Part shown: positions 34,204-44,896 of the stretch, one piece after another
Layout: each line of letters opens with the position of its first letter
Position numbering within the stretch: position 1 is the stretch's first letter
Source of the DNA: Flexivirga aerilata
Lineage (GTDB): Bacteria > Actinomycetota > Actinomycetes > Actinomycetales > Dermatophilaceae
Direction of reading: 5' to 3'
NCBI RefSeq assembly: GCF_013002715.1
Contig: NZ_JABENB010000002.1
Coordinates: 186,001 to 250,000, forward strand
DNA: 64,000 bases
Notes under the pieces: generated by a model
What the model was told of the DNA's origin: nothing
Database searches by the model: none
Seen by the model: only the letters and a program-made list of their open reading frames with translations
Made by a program: the position numbers and the translations under genes

Positions 34204-35220
34204 ATGGCGGGTGACAACTTCGACCTCGACCCGAGCTTCACGGTGCTGCTGCGTGATCTCGGCATACGTCCTGCGCAGGTGCTGCGGCGGGCAGGACTGC
34301 CCGGGGACACCTTCGCTCGGCAGCCGGCCGAGCTGAGCGTCGCCGACTACTACCGCTTCTGGGCGGCGATCGAGGCCGAGGGCGGGTCCGGTGGCTCGGG
34401 TGACGGGGTCGGCGGCGGGGCCGACGACCTCGCGGTCGCCATCGGCGAGGCGATCTCGGTGGAGCACTTCTCGCCGCCGATCTTCGCCGCGATGTGCAGT
34501 CCGGATCTGCGCAGTGCGGCCGGTCGCCTCGCCCGCTACAAGCCGCTGATCGGGCCCGTGCGGCTCGAGGTCGACGCAGGCAGCGAGCTGACTATCGGCT
34601 ACCGCTGGCCCGCGGGGCAGACTCCGCCCGCGCTTCTCGCCAGTGCCGAACTCGTCTTCTGGGTCGCCCTCGCCCGGATTGCGACCCGCGAGCAGGTGCG
34701 TGCCGCACGGGTCACCATGCCTGAGCCGCCCGCAAACCCCGCGGCCCTGGAGCGCTACCTCGGCTGCCGGGTGCGCGCCGGCAGCACCTACTCGGTGGCC
34801 TTCGCAGCGGCCGACGCGGTGCGCCCGTTCCTCACCGAGAACGACGCCATGTGGCGGATCTTCCGCCCCGACCTGCGTCGCCGGCTCGCCGACCTGCAGG
34901 CGAACGCAACCACCGCCGAACGGGTGCGCGCCGCGCTGGTCGAGACGTTGCCGGCCGGTGACGCCTCGATCGACGCCGTCACCGGACAACTCGCGGTCAG
35001 CTCACGCACCCTGCAGCGCGCGCTGCACCAGGAGGGCACGTCGTTCAAGGCCGTGCTCGCCAGCACCCGGGAGAACCTCGCGCGGCATTACCTGACGCGT
35101 GACGACCTGCGCACCGCCGAGATCGCCTTCCTGCTCGGCTACAACGACACCACCTCGTTCTACCGCGCCTTCAAGACCTGGACCGGCGTCACACCGGACA
35201 CTGCGCGCCAGGGCCGGTAG
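34204..35220 (+). CDS. AraC-family transcriptional regulator
   Basis: A 338-aa regulator. The N-terminal ~190 residues match the arabinose-binding-like domain of OruR/ArgR-type AraC proteins (VLLRDLGIRPAQVLRRAGLP at the start, then LSVADYYRFWAAIE). The C-terminal ~95 residues carry the double HTH: SIDAVTGQLAVSSRTLQRAL with HQEGTSFKAVL, then AEIAFLLGYNDTTSFYRAFK. A Gly/Ser insert near residue 60-75 is not typical. It probably activates the divergent alcohol dehydrogenase in response to an alcohol or aldehyde. Repeat array 2 begins 9 bp after its stop. Confidence 0.92.
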   Translation: MAGDNFDLDPSFTVLLRDLGIRPAQVLRRAGLPGDTFARQPAELSVADYYRFWAAIEAEGGSGGSGDGVGGGADDLAVAIGEAISVEHFSPPIFAAMCSPDLRSAAGRLARYKPLIGPVRLEVDAGSELTIGYRWPAGQTPPALLASAELVFWVALARIATREQVRAARVTMPEPPANPAALERYLGCRVRAGSTYSVAFAAADAVRPFLTENDAMWRIFRPDLRRRLADLQANATTAERVRAALVETLPAGDASIDAVTGQLAVSSRTLQRALHQEGTSFKAVLASTRENLARHYLTRDDLRTAEIAFLLGYNDTTSFYRAFKTWTGVTPDTARQGR

Positions 35221-35228
35221 CGGCGGGG

Positions 35229-35470
35229 GCGTGCAGAAGTCGCGACGGTTGCGGGGTGTGCGCGCGATTCGGGGCGGGGGCGTGCAGAAGTCGCGACGGT
35301 TGCGGGGTGTGTGCGCGGATCGGGGCGGGGGCGTGCAGAAGTCGCGACGGTTGCGGGGTGCGCACGCGGATCGGGGCGGGGGCGTGCAGAAGTCGCGACG
35401 GTCGCGGGGTGCGCACGCGGATCGGGGCGGGGGCGTGCAGAAGTCGCGACGGTTGCGGGGTGTGCACGCG
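35229..35470. repeat. 51-bp repeat array 2 (five copies, exact period)
   Basis: Five copies of the same core as array 1, with GTGCAG at 35231, 35282, 35333, 35384 and 35435, exactly 51 bp apart. The 14-15-bp gaps are almost constant here (ATCGGGGCGGGG-like), so this is the most homogeneous of the three arrays. It lies between the AraC gene and the convergent accE. Confidence 0.9.
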
Positions 35471-35495
35471 TGGCGCGTATGGCGTGACGCGTCGG

Positions 35496-35731
35496 TCAGC
35501 GCGGCAGCGCCGGAGACCGCCAGCCGGTGCGCGCGCGGCCGGTCCAGGCCGATCCGCGGGATGGCTCCGGTGCCTCGTCGCCGCCACCGACCGCGGAGAG
35601 CACGGCGACGACGGCCGCGATCTCCGCGGCCGTCGCGTTGCCCGAAAGCACCTGCAGCTGAGGCGTTTTCGCCGCTTCGGCTGCCGCCTCGGATGTCGTG
35701 TCGGGAGCCGACTCGGGCGTCTGCTGGTCGC

Positions 35732-35735
<4 letters not shown>
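35496..35735 (-). CDS. accE: acyl-CoA carboxylase epsilon subunit
   Basis: A 79-aa AccE. After a variable Glu/Ala/Thr-rich N-terminus comes the family core [20 protein letters not shown] and a C-terminal tail with [14 protein letters not shown], whose tryptophans and arginines are typical. Epsilon subunits bind AccD5 and raise holoenzyme activity. The start overlaps the accD stop by 4 bp, so it is translated with accD5. Confidence 0.92.
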
Positions 35736-37372
<1,637 letters not shown>

Positions 37373-37481
37373 GACGACTCACAGTAGTGCGGGCTCCGCG
37401 AGCACAGTGAGGGCGGTCACGTACTGATCGGTTCGGTGCTGTGACCGGAGTCTCCGGGTGCGCGGACTAATCTTCTATGGC

Positions 37482-39287
37482 GTGAGCCACTTCCTCGACC
37501 GCGCCGAGATGAACGACCGGCTGGCGGACACCCCGTGGGAAGATCTCGACGTGACCCCGCAGATCGGCTCCACCAACGCCGAGCTGCTCGCCGACCCGCA
37601 CCCGTGGCGGGCGCTGGTCACCGACAACCAGACCGCCGGCCGGGGCCGGCTCGATCGCGCCTGGGTCGCCGAGCCCGGTCAGTCGATCGCGCTGTCCGCG
37701 ACCCTGCCGCTGCCGGACGACGCGACCCGCTGGGGGTGGGTGCCGCTGCTCGTCGGGGTCGCCGTGCGCCGTGCGCTGCGTGAGGTCGCGCCGCTCGACG
37801 TGGGCCTGAAGTGGCCCAACGACGTGCTGGCGCGGCCCGACGCCGACACCGACTGGGGCAAGATCGCCGGCATCCTGTGCAATGCGACCGGCGGCGCCGC
37901 GCCGACCGTCGTCGTCGGCATCGGCATCAACGTGCACCAGGAGCCGGGCGACCTGCCGGTCGACACCGCGACCTCGGTGCGCATCTGCGGGGCCGACGTG
38001 CGCTGCGAGGACCTGGTGGTCGCACTGCTGCGACAACTCGCCGACATACAACGGCAGTGGGACCTGCCGACGCTGGACGACGCCTACCGGGCCGCCTGCC
38101 TGACGATCGGCCAGGAGGTGCGCATCGAGCTGGCCGGGGACGAGGTCGCCTCCGGCCGGGCGATCGACGTCGACGTCATGGGCCGGCTGGTCATCGAGAC
38201 CGCGGACGGCCCGGTGCCCCATGCCGCGGGCGACGTCGTGCACGTGCGCCCGAGCGGGCCGGCCACCCGCCCGCTCGCCGGGCCGCACGACCGCGCCGCC
38301 TTCGTCGACGGGCTGGAGGAGCGGCTGGTCGGCGAGCCCCGCACCCTGCGCCGCGCGGAGGTCGCCGACGCCGCGGGCGTCACCACCGACGACACGCGGA
38401 AGCTCTGGCGCGCTCTCGGCTTCGCCAACGCCCGCGACGACGACGTGGTGTTCACCGCGAGCGACGTGGAGGCGCTGCGCTCGGTGGTGGCGACCATCCG
38501 CGACGGCGAACTCGACGAGACCACCGCGCTCGGGCTGGCCCGCGCGGTCGGCCGGTCCACCGACCGGCTGGCGATGTGGTCGCTGCAGCTGATCACCGAC
38601 ATGGTCAGCGGCGGCCAGGGCCTCGGCGTCGACAGTCACATCGCGCAACTGGCCGCCGAGCGTGCCGTCGAGCTGTCCGACCAGATGGGCCCCCTCATCG
38701 ACTACGTATGGCGGCGCAACCTCGCCGTCGCGATCTCGCGCATGATCGCCGACTCCGAGCCGGAGTCGCACGTCGGCGTCATCCGGACGATCGGATTCGC
38801 CGACCTGGTCAACTTCACCCAGCTCGTCCGTCAGCTCAGTGAGCGCGAACTCGCAACGCTGGTGCTGCGATTCGAGTCGCTCGCCTCCGACGTGGTGAGC
38901 GCGCACGGTGGCGCCATCGTCAAGACGGTCGGCGACGAGGTGCTCTTCTCGCACACCACCGTCGAGGGCGCGATCGCGATCGCGTTCGACCTGCTCGACC
39001 AGGCCGCGGCCGACGACCTCATCCCGAGGATGCGCGTCGGTGTCGCGACCGGCCGTGTGCTGGCCCGTCTCGGCGACGTCTACGGCAACACCGTCAACCG
39101 GGCGAGCCGGCTGACCGCGGCCGCGGATCCCGGCACGGTGCTGGCGGATTCGGACGTCGCGGCCGCGCTCGCCGACAACGACGACGTGCGCACGATCGCC
39201 CGGGAAGCCATCCAGTTGCCCGGCATCGGACAGATCACGCCATGGGTGCTGTCCCGGCGTGGGGGAGAACTACTATCGCCACCATGA
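37482..39287 (+). CDS. birA: biotin protein ligase fused to class III adenylate cyclase
   Basis: One 601-aa ORF with three parts. Residues 1-257 are a complete group I biotin ligase (no HTH): biotinyl-AMP loop GRGRLDR 53-59, KWPND 110-114, GKIAGIL 126-132, and a C-terminal SH3-like domain ending GDVVHVRP. Residues about 280-430 resemble the autoinhibitory regulatory domain of pH-sensing mycobacterial cyclase Rv1264. Residues about 432-600 are a class III cyclase with the full catalytic set: metal Asp441 and Asp485, adenine-selecting Lys481 and Asp532, Asn539 and Arg543. The junction has no stop, and I find no good separate start or ribosome-binding site for the cyclase. In related genomes these are, to my knowledge, usually two adjacent genes. 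The start is the GTG at 37482; GTG 37458 is possible. The stop overlaps the response regulator by ATGA. Confidence 0.9.
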   Translation: MSHFLDRAEMNDRLADTPWEDLDVTPQIGSTNAELLADPHPWRALVTDNQTAGRGRLDRAWVAEPGQSIALSATLPLPDDATRWGWVPLLVGVAVRRALREVAPLDVGLKWPNDVLARPDADTDWGKIAGILCNATGGAAPTVVVGIGINVHQEPGDLPVDTATSVRICGADVRCEDLVVALLRQLADIQRQWDLPTLDDAYRAACLTIGQEVRIELAGDEVASGRAIDVDVMGRLVIETADGPVPHAAGDVVHVRPSGPATRPLAGPHDRAAFVDGLEERLVGEPRTLRRAEVADAAGVTTDDTRKLWRALGFANARDDDVVFTASDVEALRSVVATIRDGELDETTALGLARAVGRSTDRLAMWSLQLITDMVSGGQGLGVDSHIAQLAAERAVELSDQMGPLIDYVWRRNLAVAISRMIADSEPESHVGVIRTIGFADLVNFTQLVRQLSERELATLVLRFESLASDVVSAHGGAIVKTVGDEVLFSHTTVEGAIAIAFDLLDQAAADDLIPRMRVGVATGRVLARLGDVYGNTVNRASRLTAAADPGTVLADSDVAAALADNDDVRTIAREAIQLPGIGQITPWVLSRRGGELLSPP

Positions 39288-39964
39288 CGAGCGTGCTGCT
39301 GGCCGAGGACGATCCGGCGATCTCCGAGCCCCTCGCCCGTGCCTTACGCCGCGAGGGCTACCAGGTCGACGTCCGCGAGGACGGCGTCGCCGCGCTGGAC
39401 GGGGCGCAGAGCGGCCCTGACCTGGTCATCCTCGACCTCGGACTGCCGGCCCTCGATGGCCTCGAGGTGTGCCGTCGGCTGCGGTCCTCCGGCAGCTCGG
39501 TCCCGGTGCTGATCCTCACCGCCCGCGCCGACGAGGTCGACACCGTGGTCGGTCTCGACGCCGGCGCCGACGACTACGTCACGAAGCCGTTCCGTCTTGC
39601 CGAGCTGCTCGCCCGGGCGCGGGCGCTGCTGCGCCGTACCCCGCCCGACGAGGTGGTCACCACCCCGCTAGTGCGGCTCGACGCCGAAGCACGCCGCGCG
39701 TTCCTCGGCGACAACGAAATCCAGCTCACCGCAAAGGAATTCGAGCTGCTGCGAGTGCTGGTGCGCGAGCAGGGCAAGGTGGTCTCGCGCGAGCAGCTGA
39801 TGCACGAGATCTGGGACACCGCCTGGCTCGGCTCGACCAAGACCCTGGACATGCACGTGTCGGTGCTGCGCCGCAAGCTCGGCGACGACGCCACCCGGCC
39901 GCGCTTCATCACCACGGTCCGCGGGGTCGGCTTCCGCTTCGAGTCCGCCGGCGGGGCGGACTGA
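39284..39964 (+). CDS. OmpR-family response regulator
   Basis: A 226-aa regulator with a receiver domain (residues 1-120: acidic pair EDD 8-10, phosphoacceptor Asp in ILDLGLP near 51, Lys in YVTKPF). The winged-helix DNA-binding domain has EIQLTAKEFELLRVL, LGSTKTLDMHVSVLRRKL, and ends FITTVRGVGFRF. The ATG overlaps the stop of the biotin-ligase/cyclase gene by 4 bp, so expression is coupled to it. The next gene, 4 bp on, is the cognate kinase. The regulon is unknown. Confidence 0.95.
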   Translation: MTSVLLAEDDPAISEPLARALRREGYQVDVREDGVAALDGAQSGPDLVILDLGLPALDGLEVCRRLRSSGSSVPVLILTARADEVDTVVGLDAGADDYVTKPFRLAELLARARALLRRTPPDEVVTTPLVRLDAEARRAFLGDNEIQLTAKEFELLRVLVREQGKVVSREQLMHEIWDTAWLGSTKTLDMHVSVLRRKLGDDATRPRFITTVRGVGFRFESAGGAD

Positions 39965-39968
39965 TCCG

Positions 39969-40994
39969 TTGCGCGGCCGACTGGTCCGGACCGGCTGGCG
40001 GATCGCGCTGCCGGCGATGCTGCTGGTGGTGGTGCCCGCGCTACTGCTCGTCCCGGGCTGGTGGCAGCGGGCGGTGATCGTCGCCTGCGCGGTCGCCGCA
40101 GGTGTGCTCGTATGGCGGGTCAGTCTCGCCGAGGCAGCGGCGACCGCCGCCCCGGTCGAGGAGCTCACCCGCCGCGCCGAGCGGGTCGAGGACGGCCCGG
40201 TCATCTTCGAGCCGCTGCGCAGCGGCATCGACGAGATCGACCGCATCTCACAGGTTTTCGAGGGGCGCGCCGCCGAGCTGACCCGCACGCTCGCTGCCGA
40301 ACGCGAGTTTGCCTCCGACGCCAGTCACCAACTGCGCACCCCGCTGACCGCGCTGCTGATCCGGCTCGACGAGATCTCGATGAGCGAGGAGATCGCCGAG
40401 GTGCACGGCGAGGCGATGGTCGCCATCGACCAGGTCGAGCGGCTCACCGGCGTGGTCGACAAGCTGCTGCAACGCGCACGGGAGACCCCGGGCGGCGGGC
40501 CGCTGCCGACCATCTCGCTGGACTCGGTGATCGCCGAGCTGCAACGCGAGTGGCAGCCGTCCTTCGCCTCGGCCCGGCGCAGCGTGAAGGTGAGCGGCGA
40601 GCGCGGCCTGCAGGTGATCTCCACCCGCAGCGGGCTGTTGCAGATCCTCGCCACGCTCCTGGAGAACACCCTGCACCACGGGGACGGCACGGTCGAGGTG
40701 ATGGCTCGCCGCAACGGGCCGTCGGTGGTGGTCGAGGTCAGCGACGCCGGCAAGGGTGTCGACCCGTCGCTCGCGCCGCACATCTTCAAGCGGCGGGTGA
40801 GCACGGGCGGCACCGGCCTCGGGCTGGCGCTGGCCCGCGACCTGGCGCAGGCCAACGGCGGGCGGCTGGAGCTGCGCAGCTCGCAGCCCGCGGTGTTCGC
40901 GCTCTTCCTCTCCGAGGGGACGCCGGTGCGCTCGACCCTGCCCGACCGGCCCGCGACGAGCGCGGAGCTGGGGGCGCCGGGTCAGGCGGAGTGA
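39969..40994 (+). CDS. sensor histidine kinase
   Basis: A 341-aa kinase. Two N-terminal spans at about 10-30 and 33-52 are separated by only a few residues, so it has almost no extracellular sensor domain and may sense membrane state or a partner. A HAMP-like stretch precedes the H-box ASDASHQLRTPLTALL (His near 119). The ATPase domain has the N-box LENTLHHGDG, DAGKGVDP, and TGLGLALARDLAQANGG. TTG is the only suitable start (39969). It pairs with the response regulator and converges with GtrA, overlapping by 13 bp. Confidence 0.93.
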   Translation: MRGRLVRTGWRIALPAMLLVVVPALLLVPGWWQRAVIVACAVAAGVLVWRVSLAEAAATAAPVEELTRRAERVEDGPVIFEPLRSGIDEIDRISQVFEGRAAELTRTLAAEREFASDASHQLRTPLTALLIRLDEISMSEEIAEVHGEAMVAIDQVERLTGVVDKLLQRARETPGGGPLPTISLDSVIAELQREWQPSFASARRSVKVSGERGLQVISTRSGLLQILATLLENTLHHGDGTVEVMARRNGPSVVVEVSDAGKGVDPSLAPHIFKRRVSTGGTGLGLALARDLAQANGGRLELRSSQPAVFALFLSEGTPVRSTLPDRPATSAELGAPGQAE

Positions 40995-41524
40995 CGCTGG
41001 CGCTGGCCGGGCTCGGCGGTGTCCTGCAGCGGCTCGGTGAGTGCCTCGGTGGCGGGCTCGGAGTCGATCGGCTCGTTGGCGAAGACATATTTCTTGTAGG
41101 CCCAGAAGCGGAAGATCGTGCCGAGGCCGATGCCGATGAACGCGTTGACGTTGAGCCAGAGCGTGCCGCGCATGTCGAGCGTGTAGTGCGCGAAGGCCAC
41201 CCACAGCGCCGAGATGCCGAGGGCGATGCCGTTGACCACGAAGAAGAGCACGACCTCGTGGTGCACCGGACGGTTGCGGCGGTGCCGGAAGGTCCAGTAG
41301 CGGTTGCCGATCCAGGCCAGCACCGTGGCGACCCCACCGCTGATGATCTTGGCGGTGGTCACCTTGTCGTTCATCGGGCCGTCAACGAGCAGGTTGAACA
41401 GGCCGATGTCGACGAAGGTGTTGAGGACGCCGATCACGCCGAACTTGGCCGCTTCACGCCATACCGAGCGGACCAGCGTCTGGATACGTTGCACTAGCAC
41501 ACGCTCCAGCCTACGGGCAGCCAC
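40982..41524 (-). CDS. GtrA-family membrane protein
   Basis: A 180-aa GtrA-like protein with four predicted spans from residue about 28 to 148. It has the family pattern KFGVIGVLNTFVDIGLFNLL, WIGNRYWTF, and GTIFRFWAYKKYVF. GtrA proteins move polyprenyl-phosphate-linked sugars across the membrane for cell-wall glycan modification. The M. tuberculosis counterpart Rv3277 is in the same place beside purK. The GTG at 41524 is used; the GTG at 41500 is nearer the conserved region. It overlaps the kinase 3' end. Confidence 0.92.
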   Translation of the reverse strand: MAARRLERVLVQRIQTLVRSVWREAAKFGVIGVLNTFVDIGLFNLLVDGPMNDKVTTAKIISGGVATVLAWIGNRYWTFRHRRNRPVHHEVVLFFVVNGIALGISALWVAFAHYTLDMRGTLWLNVNAFIGIGLGTIFRFWAYKKYVFANEPIDSEPATEALTEPLQDTAEPGQRQRHSA

Positions 41525-41567
41525 TGGATGGTTGCTGTCAAGAACGAGCGCACCGGCGGATTAAGGT

Positions 41568-42749
41568 GTGCGGGTGACAGCACCGAAGCGCGCCCCCGGA
41601 GGGTTCCCGGTCGTCGGCATCATCGGGGGCGGTCAGCTCGCCCGCATGTGTCAGCCCGCGGCGGAGAACCTCTCGATCACCCTCAGTGTCCTCGCCGAAT
41701 CCCCAGACGCCGCAGCGGCATTGGTCATTCCGTCCGCGCCCGTCGGGTCACACCTCGACGTCGACGAGGTGCTCGCCTTTGCCCGCGACTGCGACGTGGT
41801 CACCTTCGACCACGAGCACGTGCCGGCCCCGGTGTTGCACGCGCTGGTCGAGGCCGGGGTGCCGGTCCACCCGAAGCCCGAGGCGCTGGTCTACGCACAG
41901 GACAAGCTCGCCATGCGAGAGCGGCTGACCGAGCTCGGCATCCCCTGCCCGGCGTGGGCGCAGGTGCACGACACCGTCGAGCTGGCCGCGTTCGGCGACC
42001 TGCACGGCTGGCCGGTCGTGCTCAAGACCCCACGCGGCGGGTATGACGGCAAGGGCGTCCGCGTGGTCGACTCCGCGACCGAGGCGCAGGACTGGTTCGA
42101 CCGCGGCGAGCCGCTGCTCGCCGAGGCGAAGGTGCCGTTCACCCGCGAGCTCGCGGTGCTCGCCGCCCGCAGCCCGTCGGGGCAGGCGGCGGTGTGGCCG
42201 GTCGTGCAGACGGTGCAGACCGACGGCATCTGCACCGAGGTGCTCGCACCGGCGCCCGGCCTCGACCCCGACCTGCAGGCACAGATCGCGCAGGCGGCGC
42301 TGCGCCTGGCCGGGGAGCTCGACATCACCGGGGTGTTCGCGGTCGAGGTCTTCGAGGTGCCCGGCGTAGCCGGCGGGCCCCCGTCATACGTGGTGAACGA
42401 GCTGGCGATGCGTCCGCACAACAGCGGGCACTGGACGATGGACGGGTCGGTGACCTCGCAGTTCGAGCAGCATCTGCGGGCGGTGCTGGACCTGCCGCTC
42501 GGCGAGGTGGCGCCGCGCGCGCCCTGGACGGTGATGGGCAACGTGCTCGGCGGCGCGGACGAGGAGCTCTACTCCACCTACCGGCACCTGCTCGCCCGCG
42601 ACCCCGGGCTGAAGGTGCACCTCTACGGCAAGGCGGTCCGGCCGGGCCGCAAGATCGGGCACGTCAACGTCTACGGCGACGATCTTGACCAGTTGCGGGC
42701 CCGGGCGCAGCACGCCGCCGACTATCTGGAAGGCACGGTCCGGCAATGA
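41568..42749 (+). CDS. purK: N5-carboxyaminoimidazole ribonucleotide synthase
   Basis: A 393-aa ATP-grasp enzyme that carboxylates AIR with ATP and bicarbonate in purine synthesis. N-terminal [24 protein letters not shown], the ATP-grasp [16 protein letters not shown], and FAVEVFEV...[17 protein letters not shown] (metal and ATP ligands) are clear. GTG at 41568, or two codons later, is the start; the mRNA may be leaderless because TTAAG lies just upstream. Its stop overlaps purE by ATGA. Confidence 0.96.
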   Translation: MRVTAPKRAPGGFPVVGIIGGGQLARMCQPAAENLSITLSVLAESPDAAAALVIPSAPVGSHLDVDEVLAFARDCDVVTFDHEHVPAPVLHALVEAGVPVHPKPEALVYAQDKLAMRERLTELGIPCPAWAQVHDTVELAAFGDLHGWPVVLKTPRGGYDGKGVRVVDSATEAQDWFDRGEPLLAEAKVPFTRELAVLAARSPSGQAAVWPVVQTVQTDGICTEVLAPAPGLDPDLQAQIAQAALRLAGELDITGVFAVEVFEVPGVAGGPPSYVVNELAMRPHNSGHWTMDGSVTSQFEQHLRAVLDLPLGEVAPRAPWTVMGNVLGGADEELYSTYRHLLARDPGLKVHLYGKAVRPGRKIGHVNVYGDDLDQLRARAQHAADYLEGTVRQ

Positions 42750-43246
42750 CCGCAGTGGGCATCGTGATGGGCAGCGACTCCGACTGGCCGGTGATGAGCG
42801 CGGCCGCCGAGGCGCTGGACGAGTTCGAGGTGTCCTACGAGGCCGACGTCGTGTCGGCGCACCGGATGCCCGCCGAGATGATCGCGTATGGCGAGCAGGC
42901 CGCGGGCCGCGGGCTGCGGGTGATCATCGCCGGCGCCGGGGGAGCGGCGCACCTGCCCGGCATGCTCGCGTCGGTGACCACGCTGCCGGTGATCGGGGTG
43001 CCGGTGCCACTGAAGTATCTCGACGGGATGGACTCGCTGCTGTCGATCGTCCAGATGCCCGCCGGCGTGCCGGTCGCGACCGTCTCGATCGGCGGTGCCC
43101 GCAACGCCGGGCTGCTCGCCGTCCGGATGCTCGCTGCCGCCGGTGACGCGGAAGGCGAACGCCTCACCGCCGCGATGCGCGACTTCCAGACCGCGCTGCG
43201 CGATCAGGCGCACGCCAAGGGGGCGAAGCTGCGCGAGCAGCTCTAG
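42746..43246 (+). CDS. purE: N5-carboxyaminoimidazole ribonucleotide mutase
   Basis: A 166-aa PurE class I mutase that turns N5-CAIR into [14 protein letters not shown] near 8-17, SAHRMP with the catalytic His, [15 protein letters not shown], and GVPV follow the family exactly. It is coupled to purK by a 4-bp overlap. Repeat array 3 begins 12 bp after its stop. Confidence 0.97.
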   Translation: MTAVGIVMGSDSDWPVMSAAAEALDEFEVSYEADVVSAHRMPAEMIAYGEQAAGRGLRVIIAGAGGAAHLPGMLASVTTLPVIGVPVPLKYLDGMDSLLSIVQMPAGVPVATVSIGGARNAGLLAVRMLAAAGDAEGERLTAAMRDFQTALRDQAHAKGAKLREQL

Positions 43247-43257
43247 CTCGCGCCGGG

Positions 43258-43449
43258 GCGTGCAGAAGTCGCGACGGTCGCGGGGTACGCACGCGAAAGT
43301 GGCCTGGGGGCGTGCAGAAGTCGCGACGGTTGCGCCGTGCGCACGCGAAGTGGCGCGGGGGCGTGTAGAAGTCGCGACGGTTGCGGCGTGTGCACGCGAA
43401 ACGTGCTGGTCGCGTGCACAAGTCGCGACGGTCGCGCCGTACGCACGCG
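43258..43449. repeat. 51-bp repeat array 3 (four copies)
   Basis: Four copies of the 37-bp core with GTGCAG-type starts at 43260, 43312, 43363 and 43414 (52, 51, 51). The third has GTGTAG and the fourth GTGCAC, so this array is the most degenerate. It lies between the convergent purE and UDP-sugar dehydrogenase genes. Confidence 0.88.
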
Positions 43450-43514
43450 GCAACTCTCCCCAAGCGGCGACCAGGGCACTCCCGGCTCGCGGGACGACAG
43501 CTGTTCGCGAGACG

Positions 43515-44696
43515 TCAGCTGTCGGAGCCGAAAAGGTCTCGGGTGTATACCTTTTCGGCGACATCCGCCAGGTCGTCGGTGCGCCGGTTGGCGACGATCA
43601 GGTCGGCCCGCTGCTTCAGCTCGGCCAGGTCGTGGGTGACCTTCGACCCGAAGAACTCGGTCTCCTCCAGTTCGGGCTCGTAGACCAGCACCTCGACGCC
43701 CTTGGCCTTCAGGCGCTTCATGATGCCCTGCACGCTGCTGGCCCGGAAGTTGTCGGAGCCGGACTTCATGATCAGCCGGTGGATGCCGACCACCTTGGGC
43801 CGGCGGGAGAGGATGTCGGTCGCGACGTAGTCCTTGCGGGTGGTGTTGGCGCTCACGATCGCGCTGATCAGGGTCTGCGGCACGTCGGTGTAGTTGGCGA
43901 GCAGCTGCTTGGTGTCCTTGGGCAGGCAGTAGCCGCCGTAGCCGAACGACGGGTTGTTGTAGTGCCGCCCGATGCGCGGGTCGAGGCCGACGCCCTCGAT
44001 GATCTGCTTGGTGTCGAGCCCGTGCCGGGAGGCGAAGGTGTCGAGCTCGTTGAAGTAGGCCACGCGCATCGCCAGGTAGGTGTTGGCGAACAGTTTGATG
44101 GCCTCGGCCTCGGTGGAGTCGGTGAGCAGCACCGGCACCTCGGTGTCCTCGGCGGCCTCGACCAGCAGGTCGGCGAAGCGCTGCGCGCGGTCGCTGACCT
44201 CGCCGACCACGATCCGCGACGGGTGCAGGTTGTCGAGCAGCGCCTTGCCCTCGCGCAGGAACTCCGGGGAGAAGACGACGTTGCCGGTGCCGAGCTTCTT
44301 GGACACCTCGGCGGTGTAGCCCACCGGCACCGTCGACTTGATCACCATCGTCGCGGTCGGGTTGAGCGCCGCGACGTCGGCGATCACGCTCTCGACCGTG
44401 GAGGTGTCGAAGTAGTTGGTCTGCGGGTCGTAGTCGGTCGGGGTCGCGATGATCACGAACTCCGCGCCGTCGTACGCCGACCGCTTGTCGAGGGTGAACG
44501 TCAGCGACAGGTCGGCGTGCGCGAGCTGGTCCTCGATCTCCGCGTCGCTGATCGGGCTGCGCTTCTGCTGCAGCATCGCGACCCGGTCGGCGTCGATGTC
44601 GAACGCCACGACGTCGGCCACCGACGCCAGCAGGACCGCCATCGAGAGGCCGACATACCCGGTGCCGACCACGGTGATCCTGCTGCGCGAAGACAT
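43515..44696 (-). CDS. nucleotide-sugar (UDP-glucose type) 6-dehydrogenase
   Basis: A 393-aa UDP-glucose/GDP-mannose dehydrogenase. It oxidises the C6 hydroxyl of a nucleotide sugar to a uronate with two NAD+. The Rossmann start is [35 protein letters not shown], and the catalytic cysteine in [12 protein letters not shown] are present. Length matches bacterial Ugd of the shorter class (Streptococcus HasB-like). The ATG ([10 protein letters not shown]) is preferred to the longer frame. The product, probably UDP-glucuronate, would feed surface polysaccharide made by the region to the right. Confidence 0.93.
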   Translation of the reverse strand: MSSRSRITVVGTGYVGLSMAVLLASVADVVAFDIDADRVAMLQQKRSPISDAEIEDQLAHADLSLTFTLDKRSAYDGAEFVIIATPTDYDPQTNYFDTSTVESVIADVAALNPTATMVIKSTVPVGYTAEVSKKLGTGNVVFSPEFLREGKALLDNLHPSRIVVGEVSDRAQRFADLLVEAAEDTEVPVLLTDSTEAEAIKLFANTYLAMRVAYFNELDTFASRHGLDTKQIIEGVGLDPRIGRHYNNPSFGYGGYCLPKDTKQLLANYTDVPQTLISAIVSANTTRKDYVATDILSRRPKVVGIHRLIMKSGSDNFRASSVQGIMKRLKAKGVEVLVYEPELEETEFFGSKVTHDLAELKQRADLIVANRRTDDLADVAEKVYTRDLFGSDS

Positions 44697-44896
44697 GCGC
44701 CCAAAGGTACCCGGCACCGCGTGATTCCTCCGCAATGGGAACGCAACAGCATGTGAAGTTCGGCGGACCGCCACGTGGCCGGCACCCTGCCCGTGCGGTG
44801 GACGACCGCGGCGACCCCGTGCGATCGGGGCGTGAGATTATGCCGGGGATGGACCGGTGAGCCAGCCGTTTGAGAGATGAGTAGGAACTGCCAATC

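Noticed and set aside
38200..38345. Separate start for a free adenylate cyclase at the end of the ligase domain
   Set aside because: In-frame candidates are only GTG codons inside GDVVHVRP without a ribosome-binding site; a fusion is more likely, though it should be verified by resequencing.
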